Assembly: GCA_030278955.1 (NCBI GenBank)
Contig: JAOANR010000003.1
Span: 28,349,227-28,413,226 of the forward strand
Source of the DNA: Hygrophila difformis
Lineage: Eukaryota; Streptophyta; Magnoliopsida; Lamiales; Acanthaceae
DNA length: 64,000 nucleotides
Direction: 5' to 3'
In this document: positions 1-11,502 of the stretch, piece after piece
Position numbering within the stretch: the first letter of the stretch is position 1
Layout of the letters: the number at the start of each line of letters is the position of its first letter
Made by a program: the position numbers and the translations under genes
Notes under the pieces: model-generated
Database searches by the model: none
Seen by the model: only the letters and a program-made list of their open reading frames with translations
What the model was told of the DNA's origin: nothing

Positions 1-1141
1 TACTCTCAAGAGGTTTCGGGTTCTGGTCTTTATTCTGAGGGTGTTGGTGCCCTTGGTTGTTGCCACCTTGACCGTCTGGGTTTCGTGGTTGCTTAGGTCG
101 AATAGTCACATCCTCTCTCTTGTCGATGTTCTCTCTCCGTGTCCGGCAATCACGCAGCTGATGACCATGTCGACCACATCGAAGGCATGCTCCAGGCTGA
201 GGGCATCCTCTCGCATAATGCGGTTTACCACACTTTGGACATGGTGACGCGTAGTCACCATGGTTGAAAACTATCCCCTTTTTCTCCCCATTGTCATTTT
301 GATGTTGTCCTTTCGAGTTTCCATCGAAATGGTCCTTATCCACCTTGTATTCTCCTTGTGGTCCTTGGTTAGCCTCATCTACTGGTTTCCGTTTCAGTCC
401 TTGGACTCGTGCAACCGCTACCGCACGATCATAAACCGTCTGCAGGTTCGTGAATTGTCCTACTGCAAGTATCTCCCGGATACTAAGGTTCAGACCCATC
501 TCGAATTTCTGAGCCTTGTCAGTGTCGGTTGGCACTAGCCTCGTAGCAAATCGTACTAGCTCCTTGAATTTGGTGTAGTACTCTTGCACTGTTTGCGCAC
601 CTTGTCTGAGGTTAATGAACTCCTCGTATTTTGTCGTCTTCGTGCTTAGTGGGTAGAACCTTTCCCTCAAGGCTTCCTTAAGTTCTTCCCAGATGTAGGC
701 TTCTTCGTCTTCCTCTGAATTCGCTCGAAAGGTTCGCCACCACTCATCGGCTTCACCTCCTAAGTAGTAGGTTGCTACTCGTATCCTTGCCTCATCAGGA
801 CATTTGATAGCATCCAAGAGCTTATCAAATGTACGGATCCACCCCTCTAGTTCGGCGGGATCCTCCTGCCCATCGTAGCGTGGTGGTTGATAGGGATTCA
901 CCAACCCTAGATAGTTGGGTTGAGCTACGGGTGGAGGTACTGTTTGTGTCCTATGCACCTCGGCATTTCCTAATGCTACTAGGACTTCCTCCATAGTCCT
1001 TAGACGTTATTCCATGTTGTTGGGTGTAGGAGGCACTTGTTCTTCTAGGCTCTGGGGACTTCCACTGTTGTTGGACGTGTTGGGGAGGTTAGCGTCCGTG
1101 CCATTTGGACTAACCTTCCTCGGTTTCCTCCTAGGTGCCAT
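1..1141 (-). pseudogene. Ty3/gypsy Gag, partial, one in-frame stop
   Basis: This is the capsid/nucleocapsid protein of the retrotransposon, which packages element RNA in cytoplasmic particles. The frame starts at 1141 (MAPRRKPRK...) and stays open to the window edge, except for a TAA at 1009-1007 (codon 45). A start just after it, at about codon 50, could bypass the stop. About 60 codons further on is a typical Retrotrans_gag capsid region, with the tracts PRYDGQEDPAELEGWIRTF and GGEADEWWRTF. Near the left edge are two adjacent zinc knuckles, CPKCGKPHYARGC (CX2CX3HX4C) and CLRCGRHGHQLRDC (CX2CX4HX4C). Protease and RT would follow outside the window. The single stop implies a fairly young but probably defective copy. 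Confidence 0.85.
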
Positions 1142-1709
1142 TTTCTGTTATAACGTGTATAGATTAGCTTATCTTGGTTTAGATAGATCGCTCGAACAAG
1201 ACGTTTCGTAAATTTCTAATTTCAAATTTTCGGATTTGTTGTTTGGAAATCCAAACAAGATTTTTGGAATAAAGAGTGTTTTAATAAAACTTGATTTTTT
1301 TTCCATATAAGAAAATTTTCTAATTCGTACAAGGATAGGAATGGCTAAGGTCGAGATTTGTTATGCTTAGGCGTGCGCTTAGATGAACGCGATCTAGAAC
1401 TAAGGCAGGATCACTCTCTAGTTAGCGTTCCTAATTCGATGTCAAGCCTCTAAGTTATCTAGATGTAGCAAGAGATCTAAGTTAATATTCGACAAGATTC
1501 TAAGTTCAATTTCGCCAAGATTCTAAGTTCATAGAAGAGATGCAATATGCAAGTGCAAATGATGATTCCCCCCAAAAATAATTTAATGCACTTTATATAT
1601 ATATTTTTTCCCATGGTTTTAAAATAAAATTTCTCCATGGAAATAATACTTTAAAATTTAAATAATAGTCAAAATATTAATAGTACTTTAAAAATAATAA
1701 GGGTTTAAA

Positions 1710-1710
<1 letters not shown>

Positions 1711-1747
<37 letters not shown>

Positions 1748-1757
1748 TAATAATAAT
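1711..1757. repeat. (AAT)n microsatellite
   Basis: A run of AAT/ATA triplets lies in the AT-rich leader between gag and the primer-binding site of the gypsy element. Confidence 0.85.
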
Positions 1758-1775
1758 AGTTTAAAAATAGTCTGA

Positions 1776-1849
1776 GCTCTGATACCAACTTGGTATCAGA
1801 TATTTTCTTTAAAATAAATAGTTTTAAAATATTCTGGGCTCTGATACCA
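1776..1849 (-). other. Duplicated tRNA-iMet primer-binding site
   Basis: The minus-strand word TGGTATCAGAGC, complementary to the 3' end of initiator tRNA-Met, occurs twice, at 1849-1838 and 1787-1776. The first copy is 3 nt from the LTR end and is the canonical primer site. The second sits in a diverged tandem copy of the surrounding roughly 60 bp (GTTTTAAAAT...CTCTGATACCA). The second copy is also followed by an inverted copy, TGGTATCAGA, at 1791-1800. Confidence 0.8.
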
Positions 1850-2510
1850 CTCTGTAACACCCCGGTTTTTTGTCACCCAGGTCGGGGTGTCACCGCCACA
1901 CCTCCCTAGCAAGACACGGTTTCTCCGAGCTTGCTAAAGAGATGCAAGGCTAGGGTTTTTCAGAATTTAAAACATTCAAACAGCCCATTCATATATAATT
2001 TAAATATAATGTCATTACAGTTGCAGCGGAAAATAATATCTACGTATATATAATGCAGCGGAATTTAAATATAGGGCCAACATGGCCAAACCACGGGTTA
2101 AACATGCCCGTTCATGCAAGATCTAGTCTAATACAAAAATTCAAAATAATATACCATCCCAAACTTCCCATGTATGCATATGACGATGCATAATTCTCAA
2201 CTCTGAAAGAAAAAGAAATAAAAATGGTTTGGTCAGCACTACGTGCTGAGTAAGTTAGCACAAACATGATTAAGGGGTTTCAAAGCCGTTATTTAGATTT
2301 TGAGAAAACATGTACACAACACCACATCATTTAACTTATTTATCTAACAATAATTAAATGGCATAATTTAAAAGATACAGATTTCATAAGATCATAAATA
2401 TAACTTGTAAAGTAATGTAACGGTAGGACATAATTTAAAAGCATAATCTAAAAGGAACAATTTTCGAATCTTCTAGTTTCACATCTCATGTCTCATGTTT
2501 CAAGTTTATA

Positions 2511-2792
2511 TCTCAATTGCCATTCAAGCTTTATTTATCAATTGCCTTCCGGCAAGCATTATATTTCAATTGTCTTTCGGCAAGCATTATATTTCAATTG
2601 CCTTTCGACAAGCATTATATTTCAATTGCCTTTCGGCAAGCATTATATCTCAATTGCCTTTCGGCAAGCATTATATCTCAATTGCCTTTCGGCAAGCATT
2701 ATATATCAATTGCCTTTCGGCAAGCATTATATCTCAATTGTCTTTCGGCAAGCATTATATCTCAATTGCCTTTCGGAAAGCATTATATTTCA
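2511..2792. repeat. 28-bp tandem repeat array in the LTR
   Basis: About ten head-to-tail copies of a 28-bp unit of the type CAATTGCCTTTCGGCAAGCA plus TTATATCT. Unit length is not a multiple of three and the unit has no stop, so all three forward frames stay open and yield similar repetitive peptides. These are artefacts, not genes. Confidence 0.9.
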
Positions 2793-4040
2793 TGTGTATT
2801 TATTTCAAAGGAATTCCCAATCATTCAAACCTTAAAGGCTAATTTCATGTTTCAACAAGATTTCTAGATTTGACTTCCGGTAAACCACTGTTTACTCTAA
2901 AATTCGTCTAAGTTCAGATTTAATTCCAAATATTCCAAGATTTCAACAATGACTCAGAAACGTCAAGATGAACAACTTTCGTGTTTTAACTTTTTCGATC
3001 CGAGATACCGAAACATGTCAAAAACATTAATTTTCGCAGAAACACAACTCTGTCCGAATTTTACATACCACAGTTTAAAGATATCGAGTTCTACCTTAGC
3101 AAATCAACTCCAAATTTTACGAAATTTTCAGAGACCATCTCAAGACATTTATCTACAACTTTCATGTTCGGCAAAAGATCTAAATCGGCCTAGAACCCTA
3201 GTCAAAAACGCAATCAAGATCAGACCTAAATTCTGTCAAGAAATTCAAGATCTAATTTCAAGCAGTTCGGCTTCGGTTGGTTTTCACATATCAAATCGTC
3301 ACGAAAAATTCTGAAAATTTACGGTGGTGTTCTTAATGTATAGATCTATAACTCTTATGTTTGGCACCAATCCTAAATCGGTCTAGATCTAAGGTAAAAA
3401 TCAACCTCAAGTTCGGATAAAGAATCTATCACCGTTTCAAGATCTAACTCGAAGGCAGGTCTGTTCATGGTCGTTTTTGGATACCAAAACACGATGAAAA
3501 ATTATGAATTTTTTACAGGAGATAGATCTATGTCTTTGGAATATTTTTTGTGTTTTAAGTTTTTCCGTTTGAAGTCGTTTTAAGGTTCGGAAAAATTAGA
3601 CAACACTGTTGCGCCGTTAAAAGATTTACATTGGCAGATTTCATGTCCTTAATTCGAATCTTTAAATCTAACGTATTTTAATTTCGCCCAAAACCATGTA
3701 AGAGTTAACTTACAGATTTACGGATGTCTCGGCTCGATGATTCGGAGGCGTGGCTTCCACGTTCTTCGTTCTCCCTCCGAGATCCTTCGTTTTTCCTCAA
3801 CGCGTCCGGATCGGGGTTTAGAATAGAAAAAGGATCGAATTAGGATTCGTTTTCGAATCAAGAATGGAAAAGAATGGACAAGAATGGTTCGGATTTTACC
3901 CCGACGATCGAAGACTCCTAATTTTCGTCCAAGTCAGTCCCTTGATTCGGTTTTGTGCCTCCGACGACTCCGGAATTAGGGTTTTGTGTGTAGAGAGATT
4001 TCGTAGGGTTTCGTAAAAAGTTGGGGCTGATTAGGATGGT

Positions 4041-4048
4041 TATTTATA
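4041..4048 (-). promoter_or_regulatory. TATA box of the gypsy LTR
   Basis: Minus-strand TATAAATA, about 545 nt from the LTR's 5' end, is the best core promoter in the LTR and would start transcription leftward towards gag. Confidence 0.55.
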
Positions 4049-4591
4049 GATGGAAAGGACCTAAAGGTCGTCCAAAGGCAGCCCTAGGGTGTCTTGAGTC
4101 GCAAGGTGTTCAACCGAAGTCGAAAAATCCGGATTCGGGCGAGTAAATCTCGCACGGGGCGTTTCTGCCAGTTGGCGTGGTCGTGGCGCGGTCCCAAGCC
4201 AACAACCACGCGGCCAGCGCGCCACTCATGCCTGGACTCCGTTCCGGGCGGGTCGTGCGATCCGTCGCGCTTTTCCTCCTCTCTTTCGGACTTCTATCCC
4301 TCTATGTTCTCGGATTCGGATTTCCGGGATATCTTCGGGCTCCTATTTCCTATCATCATTTTATTCGGGTCTAAGTTTACATGTGGACTCGAGTTATTGA
4401 GTCCATCGATGTTGGGTTCACGTGTGACCATTTATTTGACTAAATTGTTTTCGGCTTCCCGGGTTCTCGAAATTTTGATTCCCTTTTTAATTTAAATTCC
4501 ATTTCTCATTCGATTAAATTTATTTATTGATTTGCTGAATTTATTTTATTTATTGTATTTATTTTATGTTGGAAAATTCTCGGGTATTACA

Positions 4592-4801
4592 ATGCGTTCT
4601 CTCCGCAGTGATTCGCTTCACTACATTTGCTCTCCTCCATACTGCAGGTGCCTTACTTGCTCTAAAGAATTTCTTGCAAGTTGGGGCTTCTTTGGCTACA
4701 TCTTTCATCTCTTCCTTTCCCAGTCTTGAAAGAATATCTCCTAAAATTTCATCAGGGATATCTATGATGGAGGTTCTGGCATTGGGAGCTGCTGCGGCCA
4801 T
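4592..4801 (-). pseudogene. F-box protein gene, 5' fragment truncated by LTR insertion
   Basis: From ATG at 4801, 70 codons read leftward to the retrotransposon boundary. The sequence begins MAAAAP and has a canonical F-box at residues about 16-60: IPDEILGDILSRLGKEEMKD, then a cysteine-containing helix (TCKKFF) and the APAVWRRANV tract. F-box proteins bind SKP1 and present targets to SCF ubiquitin ligases; the target-binding C-terminus is missing here. The frame passes straight into LTR sequence and ends within about 12 codons, so the gene is broken at this allele. The remaining part should lie on the far side of the element, outside the window. I chose the start because it follows a TATA box and short leader and precedes the F-box directly. 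The subfamily (At2g35280-like plant F-box) is a guess. Confidence 0.8.
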
Positions 4802-4882
4802 TTTGATTTCTGATGAAGGTTGTAGGATAATTGTTCTAATGTGGGAATGTTTGAGATGAAAGGAGAGAAAGATTCGACTAGA

Positions 4883-4889
4883 TTTTATA
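4883..4889 (-). promoter_or_regulatory. TATA box of the F-box gene
   Basis: Minus-strand TATAAAA lies about 85 nt upstream of the F-box ATG, giving a leader of about 55 nt. The retroelement U3 remnant begins only about 60 nt further upstream. Confidence 0.55.
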
Positions 4890-4944
4890 GCAGAAAAACT
4901 AAATTCTGCCATAATTACAAGCGGTTGAAACGACATGTGATGGT

Positions 4945-5499
4945 TTGTGCAGAGGAAGAAGAAGGGTCTGAAAAAAGGGTATTTTAGTCTTAAGAAGTTT
5001 GAAAATCTATGCGTTTAGTATTCCCAGGCTCTCGTTTTGTTAATTGTCATTGCGTGGTTATAGAAACCGTCTCTCGCTTTGTTAACTACAAAGCGAGGGA
5101 GAATTCTTGTACTATTTTCAGAGAAAATGGTCACGCTTTATATTTCGACAAAGCGTAGGCATCAAATTCTTTAACATTTAAAAACAGATCAAATTTTCAT
5201 AAAAATGAGAACTTGAACTTATCACCTCGCTTTATAACTTTTACAAAGCGTGAGTGAGTATAGTTCATCTTTAATCACGCTTTGTCAAATTAGCAAAAGC
5301 GTGGCCTCAGAATTTGTTCACACTTAATTTCCAAACACATAATACTCAAAACCTGGTTGAAGATCTCTTTCTCATCCCTCTTCAATCCATCACAGCTTCA
5401 TTTCTCGAATCCCTGAAAATATAGAAAATAAGAATTAGAGATAAAACAAATATCAAAAGAACAAGGGAAATACTACTCAGTTAACCTGGGTAGTATCCA
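4945..5499 (-). repeat. Partial 3' LTR (U3) with palindromic words
   Basis: The LTR starts at 5499 on the minus strand with TGGATACTACC, directly after a G-rich tract, and continues left until F-box promoter sequence begins. It carries four or five short hairpins built from CGCTTTGT and its complement, for example CTCGCTTTGT-TAACT-ACAAAGCGAG near 5075-5100, and similar ones near 5126-5156, 5223-5254 and 5276-5304. The same words occur in the 5' LTR at 13.5-13.9 and 14.8-15.2 kb. R and U5 are missing. Line-by-line identity with the 5' LTR is weak by eye. Confidence 0.6.
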
Positions 5500-5506
5500 C
5501 CCCCTA
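5500..5506 (-). other. Polypurine tract
   Basis: Minus-strand TAGGGGG immediately precedes the TG of the 3' LTR, the usual primer for plus-strand DNA synthesis. Confidence 0.6.
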
Positions 5507-5566
5507 TAATTTTTTTTTTATTATTCCAGAAAAGCTAGGGGTTATCCAAATATTCAGTTTGGATAT

Positions 5567-8500
5567 TTAGATCTTGTTGACCAATATATTCTTTAAGTCT
5601 GTGTCCATAACAGTCTTTTCTCCTTCACTGAGCATAATTGTGACTGCTCCATTGTCATAAACAGTTACAATGGGGAATGGTCCTGTCCACCTTGATCTGA
5701 GCTTTCCTGGAAATAATTTCAAACGAGAATTATAAAGTAAAACCAATTGACCAACATAAAATTCCTTATGTTTAATTTTTGAATCATGAATTTTCTTGGT
5801 TCGATCTTTATAAATCTTGCTGCTTTCATATGCTTCCAGTCTCATCTCTTCCAACTTAGACAGATCAAACTTCCTCTTGTCTTGTCCTGACTGAAGATCC
5901 ATGTTAAGCATCTTAATGGCCCAATATACTCTATGTTCTAGCTCAGCTGGAAGATGGCAAGCTTTTCCAAAAATTAATATGTAGGGAGACATTCCTATAG
6001 GAGTCTTGAAAGCAGTTCTGTATGCCCATAAAGCATCATCCAGTTTCTTTGACCAGTCTTTTCTTGTAATATTCACAGAAGCTTGTAAAATATGCTTAAT
6101 TTCCTTATTAGATACCTCCACCTGTCCACTTGTCTGAGGATGATATGGTGATCCAACTTTATGATGAACACCATACTGTTTCAGCAACTTCTCAAAGAGT
6201 TTATTGACAAAGTGGGATCCTCCATCAGATATAATGGCACGAGGGGCTCCAAACCTGGTAAAAATATTCTTTTGAAGAAATTTAGTAACTTGTTTAGCCT
6301 CATTATTGGGTAAAGCCACTGCTTCTACCCATTTTGAGACATAGTCAACTGCTACTAGAATGTACTGATTACCAAATGATGGGGGAAAAGGTCCCATAAA
6401 ATCAATTCCCCACACATCAAATATCTCTACTTCTAAAATTCCTTTTTGAGGCATTTCTTCTCTCATTGAAATGTTTCCCAATCTTTGGCATCTGTCACAC
6501 ATCTTTATAAGTTTCTGGCAATCCATAAAGATAGTCGGCCAGAAGAAACCACAGTCTAGAACTTTTCTAGCAGTTCTAGCAGGTCCATGATGGCCTCCTA
6601 AAGGATTCTCATGACACTTTCTAACAATTTGAAAACCTTCCTTCTCATGAACACAGCGCCTAATAACCTGATCAGAACAAAACTTAAATAAAAAGGGGTC
6701 ATCCCAATAGTATTTCTGAATTTCTCTGAAAAATCTTGACTTCTGATGAGAGTCTTTAAACTTTGGAACAATCTTGCAAGCTAGATAATTAGCAAAATCT
6801 GAAAACCAAGGACAATCAAATTGATGCAACTGCAAAGCATACAACTGTTCATCTGGAAATTTATCATTTACAACTTCCTCCTTTTCTGTTTTCTCTTCCA
6901 ATCTAGAAAGATGATCTGCTACTCCATTGTCTTTTCCTTTCCTGTCTTTAATAATAATGTCAAACTCTTGTAAAAGTAAAACCCATCTTATCAGCCTAGG
7001 TTTGGCTTCTTACTTTGAGAAGAGATATCTTAATGCAGTATGATCTGTGTAAACTATAGTTTGAGCTCCAATAAGATACTGTCTGAACTTGTCAAAGGCA
7101 AAAACTACAGCATACATTTCCTTTTCTGTAGTGGTGTAGTTTATTTGAGCATCATTAAGAGTATGGCTAGCATAATAGATAACATGATGTTTGCCTTCTT
7201 TATGTTGCCCCAAAACTGCTCCTACTGCATTCTCACTTCCATCACACATGAGTTCAAAAGGTAGACTCCAATCAGGAGACTGAACTATAGGTGCAGTGAT
7301 AAGTTTCTCTTTCAAGGTCTTAAAAGCACTCAAGCAATCTTCATCAAAGCTAAATACCACATCCTTGTGAAGAAGATTACATAAAGGTCTTGCTATTTTA
7401 GAAAAGTCCTTAATAAACCTTCTATAAAAACCAGCATGACCAAGAAAACTCCTTACTGCCTTAATCGTTTTAGGTGGTGGTAGATTTGCTATCACAGAAA
7501 CCTTAGCTTTGTCTACTTCTATTCCTGCTCTAGATACTTTGTGTCCTAGGACAATTCCTTCCTGAACCATGAAAAGACACTTTTCCCAGTTAAGAACCAA
7601 GTTAATGTCCTCACATCTCTGCAAAATTTTTAACAAATTATTTAAAGAATCTTCAAAGTTAATTCCATGAACGGTAAAATCATCCATAAACACTTCAATG
7701 CATTTTTCAATAAAATCAGAGAAAATACTCATCATGCATCTTTGAAAAGTAGCAGGAGCATTACATAATCCAAAAGGCATTCTTCTATAAGCAAATGTTC
7801 CATATGGGCAAGTAAAAGTTGTCTTCTCATGATCTTTACTAGCAATAACTATTTGATTATAACCAGAATAACCATCTAAGAAGCTGTAAAATGGTTTACC
7901 TGCCAGTCTTTCTAACATTTGATCAATAAAGGGTAAAGGAAAATGATCTTTTCTTGTGGCAGTATTTAGTTTTCTATAATCAATGCAAACTCTCCAACCA
8001 GTTACTGGTCTTGTTGCTACTTCATCACCATGTTCATTAGTCACAATGCAAATCCCACCCTTTTTGGGTACAACTTGTGTTGGACTTACCCATTTACTAT
8101 CAGAAATAGGATAGATTATACCTGCATCAAGTAGTTTGATTACCTCCTTCTTGACAACTTCTTGCATTGGTGGATTTAGCCTCCTCTGTGGTTGTCTGGA
8201 TGGTTTGTATTCATCCTCCATCAGGATCCTATGCATACAAATGTGTGGACTGATGCCTTTGATATCTGCTATAGTCCAAGCAATTGCCTGAATATGATTT
8301 TTAAGAGTACCTACTAGAGCTCGTTCTTGTTCTTCAGTCAATCTAGATGAAATTATTACCGAAAGCTTCTTTTTGTGTGCCAGAAAGGCATACTTAAGAT
8401 ATTCTGGTAATACTTTAAGTTCAAGCTCTGGTGGGTTTTCTATTGATGGAATTAATTTGCTTCGAGTTTGCAATTCCATCTTTAAATCAGATCCTTCTTT

Positions 8501-9238
8501 AGAAGGATCTGTTTTATCAATGTCATCCTCAGATTGTTCTGAAGATGTCATCTCCTCACTTTCTGATCCATCCTTGATTTCACCAGTCTCAGGATCAGCG
8601 AATCTAACCGCGCACAAGTAAGCAAAAGTAGCATCTTCAGCATTTGTGAGTGGGGTGAGATTGTTCTCAATTACATCAGTGGTAAAGAAATTATAGTAAT
8701 CAAAAAGATTTTCCCCCTCCATAGTACTAGAATCTAATCCCTTTCCCGCTACATTGGTTTCAAAAGCATTAAAAGGATATGTTGCCATCTTCATCATGTC
8801 GAAAGTAACTTCCGGATCATCAACGTGAAGTTTTACTATGCCATTCTTTGCATCAATCATGGCTCCTGCAGTCACCAGGAAAGGCCTTCCTAGTATGATA
8901 GGAATTCTGACATTTTCATCGATATCAAGAATGACAAAGTCAGCTGGAAAACAAAGGCCTCCTGTCTTTACTAAAACATCTTCAATGATCCCTTTTGGTC
9001 TGGTGCTCGATTGGTCAGCAAAGAAGAGAGTCATATTAACTGGCCTCATCTTCCCCATGTCCAAACGTCTAGCCATAGCAAGTGGCATTACATTGATGCT
9101 GCTTCCTAAGTCACAGAGCCCTCGCCCAGCTTCTTTACAGTTGATAATCAGGGGTAAAGTAAAACTCCCTGGATCTTCAAGCTTTGGAGGAATCCATTGT
9201 TGAAAAACTAAGCTACAATTCTGATTTAAGACCACCAT
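5567..9238 (-). pseudogene. Athila-type Pol (protease, RT, RNase H, integrase), broken
   Basis: One frame runs from 9238 to 5567, interrupted only by TAA at 7012-7010. In the first 742 residues the aspartic protease site is DLGSS at residues 43-47. The RT core includes MPFGLCNAPATFQ and the catalytic FMDD at 517-520. RNase H begins near residue 660 with FELMCDGSENAVGAVLG. Past the stop the frame continues with the integrase: an HHCC-like region ([10 protein letters not shown]...CDRCQ), the DDE core ([19 protein letters not shown] and the [12 protein letters not shown] tract), then a basic C-terminal domain. Pol copies element RNA to DNA and inserts it in the nucleus. The single nonsense change falls at the RNase H-integrase junction. 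Upstream, the link to gag is broken by a frameshift near 9360 and TGA at 9259-9257. Confidence 0.9.
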
Positions 9239-9312
9239 TTGCTGCTCTCCCGCACTTCATTTCCCTGAAATCAATTCTTTCAGAAACTTAGCGTAAGTGG
9301 GCATTTTAGCAA

Positions 9313-11360
9313 TTAATTCAACCAAAGGGATTGATATTTCAATGGCCTTAATCTTTTCAAGAAATTTCTTAAATTAAATTTCTTGAAGATCATTTTTGAG
9401 TCTCCCAGGATATGGTATCCTGGGCATGTGTTCATCAGTGAATCCTTTTTGTTACCTGTAGAGTTAGGGATATCATTACCTCCCTCTTTTTCCTTTGGAA
9501 AGGAGTGTCCTGAGACATTCTTTTCCAAACCCTTATCCTCAAGTATCTGCCTTTGTTCAAGCCGATCATCTTCTTCCATTGTCTGAACATCTTTGAATTT
9601 TTTCTGCTGCAACAACCTATCTCGTTTCTTTTCAAATTCGGGATCAACAACTTCTTTCCCTCCCCTCAACGTAACTGCCTTACATTGTGGGTTTGTTTTA
9701 GAAGAACTTGGTAGTTTTCCTTTTTCTCTTTGCTGTAATAACTTGGCCATCTCTATTACTGAATTTTCAACATTCTTAATTGAAGCCTGCAGTTGGTTGT
9801 TCGTCTCTGTCTGCTTAACAATAAACTCCTTCAGAGCATTCTCCACCTTTAAAGAATAAGTGTTATCTTGAACAACAGGATAAGGGCCTAGTGGCACTGG
9901 TTGCTGTGGAAAATTTGCAGGCATTGGTGCAAACTGTCCATATGGTCTATTCTGTTGATTCATTTGTTGAGGAGGTCTCTGAGGGTACATTTGCTGCTGA
10001 GGATAAAATGGTTGTTGAGGACGAAACTACTGCTGATTTTGTTGAGGTGGATTCAGGAGATGTGCATTCTGTGCGTTTTGAGTGTTACCATAGCTCAAGT
10101 TTGGATGCTTGTTCTGGAATCCAGTGTAGTTACAACTCTCATCTTGTTTTGGTGCTTCCTGGAGTTGTGGGCATTGATCATTATGATGTGGCCCAGAACA
10201 TATTCCACATTGATAAACTGGTTCCATTGGAGTAGGTTGAAGGATCATCACAGGTTGTTGTTGTTGTTGATGCTGAACTTGTTGACTTGTTTGCTGAGCT
10301 AGCTGTAACTCAGCAATCTGTTTAGTGAGTGCTGCAAATTTTTCTTCATTTTTGTCTGTGTGGATAACAAGACTCTTTCTTGTAGGAGATGGTGGGTCAT
10401 CATCTTGGAGGACTGCTCTGCTAGCTGTCATGGTGTCTATTGTTGACCACGCTCTATCAAGTGGCATCTGAAGTAATTGTTCCCCTCCAGTGGCATTAAT
10501 CATCATCTGCCAAGTGTGAGTGAGTCCAGTGAAAAAGATCTTCAAAAGTCTTCTTTCTGTGATACCATGCTGCGGGCATCTTTTAAGCATATCGAAGAAT
10601 CTGTCTCGAGCATCCTTCAAAGATTCTCCTTTTCTCATCTTAAAGCTAGAAATCTTATCTACCCATTCATTTACTTTACTTTCTGGAAAATATTTGAGCA
10701 AGAAGTTTCTGACTAGTTCTGGCCAAGTAGCCTTCTGTTGAGCGTTCAATGAATCATACCATTCTTTCGCAGAACCATCCAAAGAGAATGGGAACATTGC
10801 TAATTGAATGGTTTCTCTTGATGCTCTACCCTTCTTCACTGTCTTACTCAGTTCAATAAACTTTTTGAGATGTAAGTGTGGATCTTCAGCACTCAACCCA
10901 TAAAAAGCTCTGGAAGATGCCAAGTTTAATATACCAGGTGGTATATCAACCTCTTCATCCGTTCCAGCCAAATACTGATCAACGTTTGGTTGCCATGGTT
11001 GATATTGTTCTTCTTGAGGATTTGGAGCAGGATTACCAAATTTGGTGGAAAGTAATGCTGATGAACAAATTGTGGTGCAGCAGCCCTCTGTGGTGCTTGA
11101 AAATGTCCTCGAAGTGGTACGTTTTGCTGATTTTCTGGCTGTCCATTTGGTAAGTTTCCAGGTCCGTCATTTTGTCCATTGTTAGCCATCCTAGTTATTG
11201 TTGAAAGATTCCCCTCTACAAGATCTCTTTGTCTCCTTCTAGCGCTTGCTCTGATCAGCCTTGCTGTTCTTTCAAGTTCACAATTAAAAGGAAGCAAAGG
11301 TTGCCTTGAAGATTGAGTTGTTCTTTCGCTCATAAACCGTTGAGACTTCTCTCTGAACAA
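9313..11360 (-). pseudogene. Athila-type Gag, broken
   Basis: The Gag coding region is spread over three pieces: 11360-10926 (N-terminal R/Q-rich part), 10971-10027 (capsid) and 9990-9313 (C-terminal part). The first junction needs a frameshift near 11.0 kb. The second is a TAG at 10029-10027 with no frame change. The capsid part has the Athila/Retrotrans_gag pattern, with PGILNLASSRAFYGLSAEDP, the SLDGSAKEWYDSL tract and a final CGICSGPHHNDQCP knuckle-like motif. Q-rich linkers follow, then the conserved NPQCKAVTLRGGKEV tract. Gag forms the particle in which reverse transcription occurs. The several lesions make this copy non-functional. Confidence 0.85.
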
Positions 11361-11456
11361 AATGAAAGAATTAATGAATTGATTATGGTATAAAGTAAAT
11401 AATTACAATTAAACCAAAGAGTATCTACAGTTCTAAAATTCATAACGCTACACCCA

Positions 11457-11473
11457 CCCCGGCAACGGCGCCA
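11457..11473 (-). other. Primer-binding site, tRNA-Asp type
   Basis: Minus-strand TGGCGCCGTTGCCGGGG is the primer site well known from Athila elements. It directly abuts the LTR end (...CTTCA) at 11474. Confidence 0.85.
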
Positions 11474-11502
11474 TGAAGCTTTGAGGTAAAACCCGCTGCA
11501 AT

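Larger units (their letters stand above)
1..4591 (-). mobile_element. Ty3/gypsy LTR retrotransposon, 5' portion (runs off the left edge)
   Basis: Read on the minus strand, the element starts at 4591 with a 2.74-kb LTR. A tRNA-iMet primer-binding site, an AT-rich leader and a gag gene follow, and the rest lies beyond position 1. The LTR termini are TGTAATACCCG... and ...GGGGTGTTACA, a TG...CA pair with short inverted ends. The long LTR, iMet primer and two-knuckle Gag are compatible with the Tekay/Del branch of chromoviruses, but no integrase is in view, so the lineage is inference. The insertion interrupts an F-box gene. The expected 5-bp TSD next to the LTR is ATGCG at 4592-4596; its partner is outside the window. 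Confidence 0.85.
1853..4591 (-). repeat. 5' LTR of the gypsy element (2739 bp)
   Basis: The boundaries are TG at 1853 and CA at 4591, with inverted ends (TGTAACACCCC / GGGTATTACA). The inner end is 3 nt from the tRNA-iMet primer site. The LTR contains a 28-bp tandem repeat at 2511-2792 and a minus-strand TATA box at 4048-4041. No protein-coding frame is convincing inside it. The partner LTR is outside the window. Confidence 0.85.

Noticed and set aside
41..538. Plus-strand frames at the left edge
   Set aside because: They are shadows of the minus-strand Gag, which has capsid motifs and two zinc knuckles.
2488..2867. Three overlapping plus-strand frames of about 115 residues
   Set aside because: They are the three phases of a 28-bp tandem repeat in an LTR; similar peptides in all frames show the opening is a by-product of the repeat.
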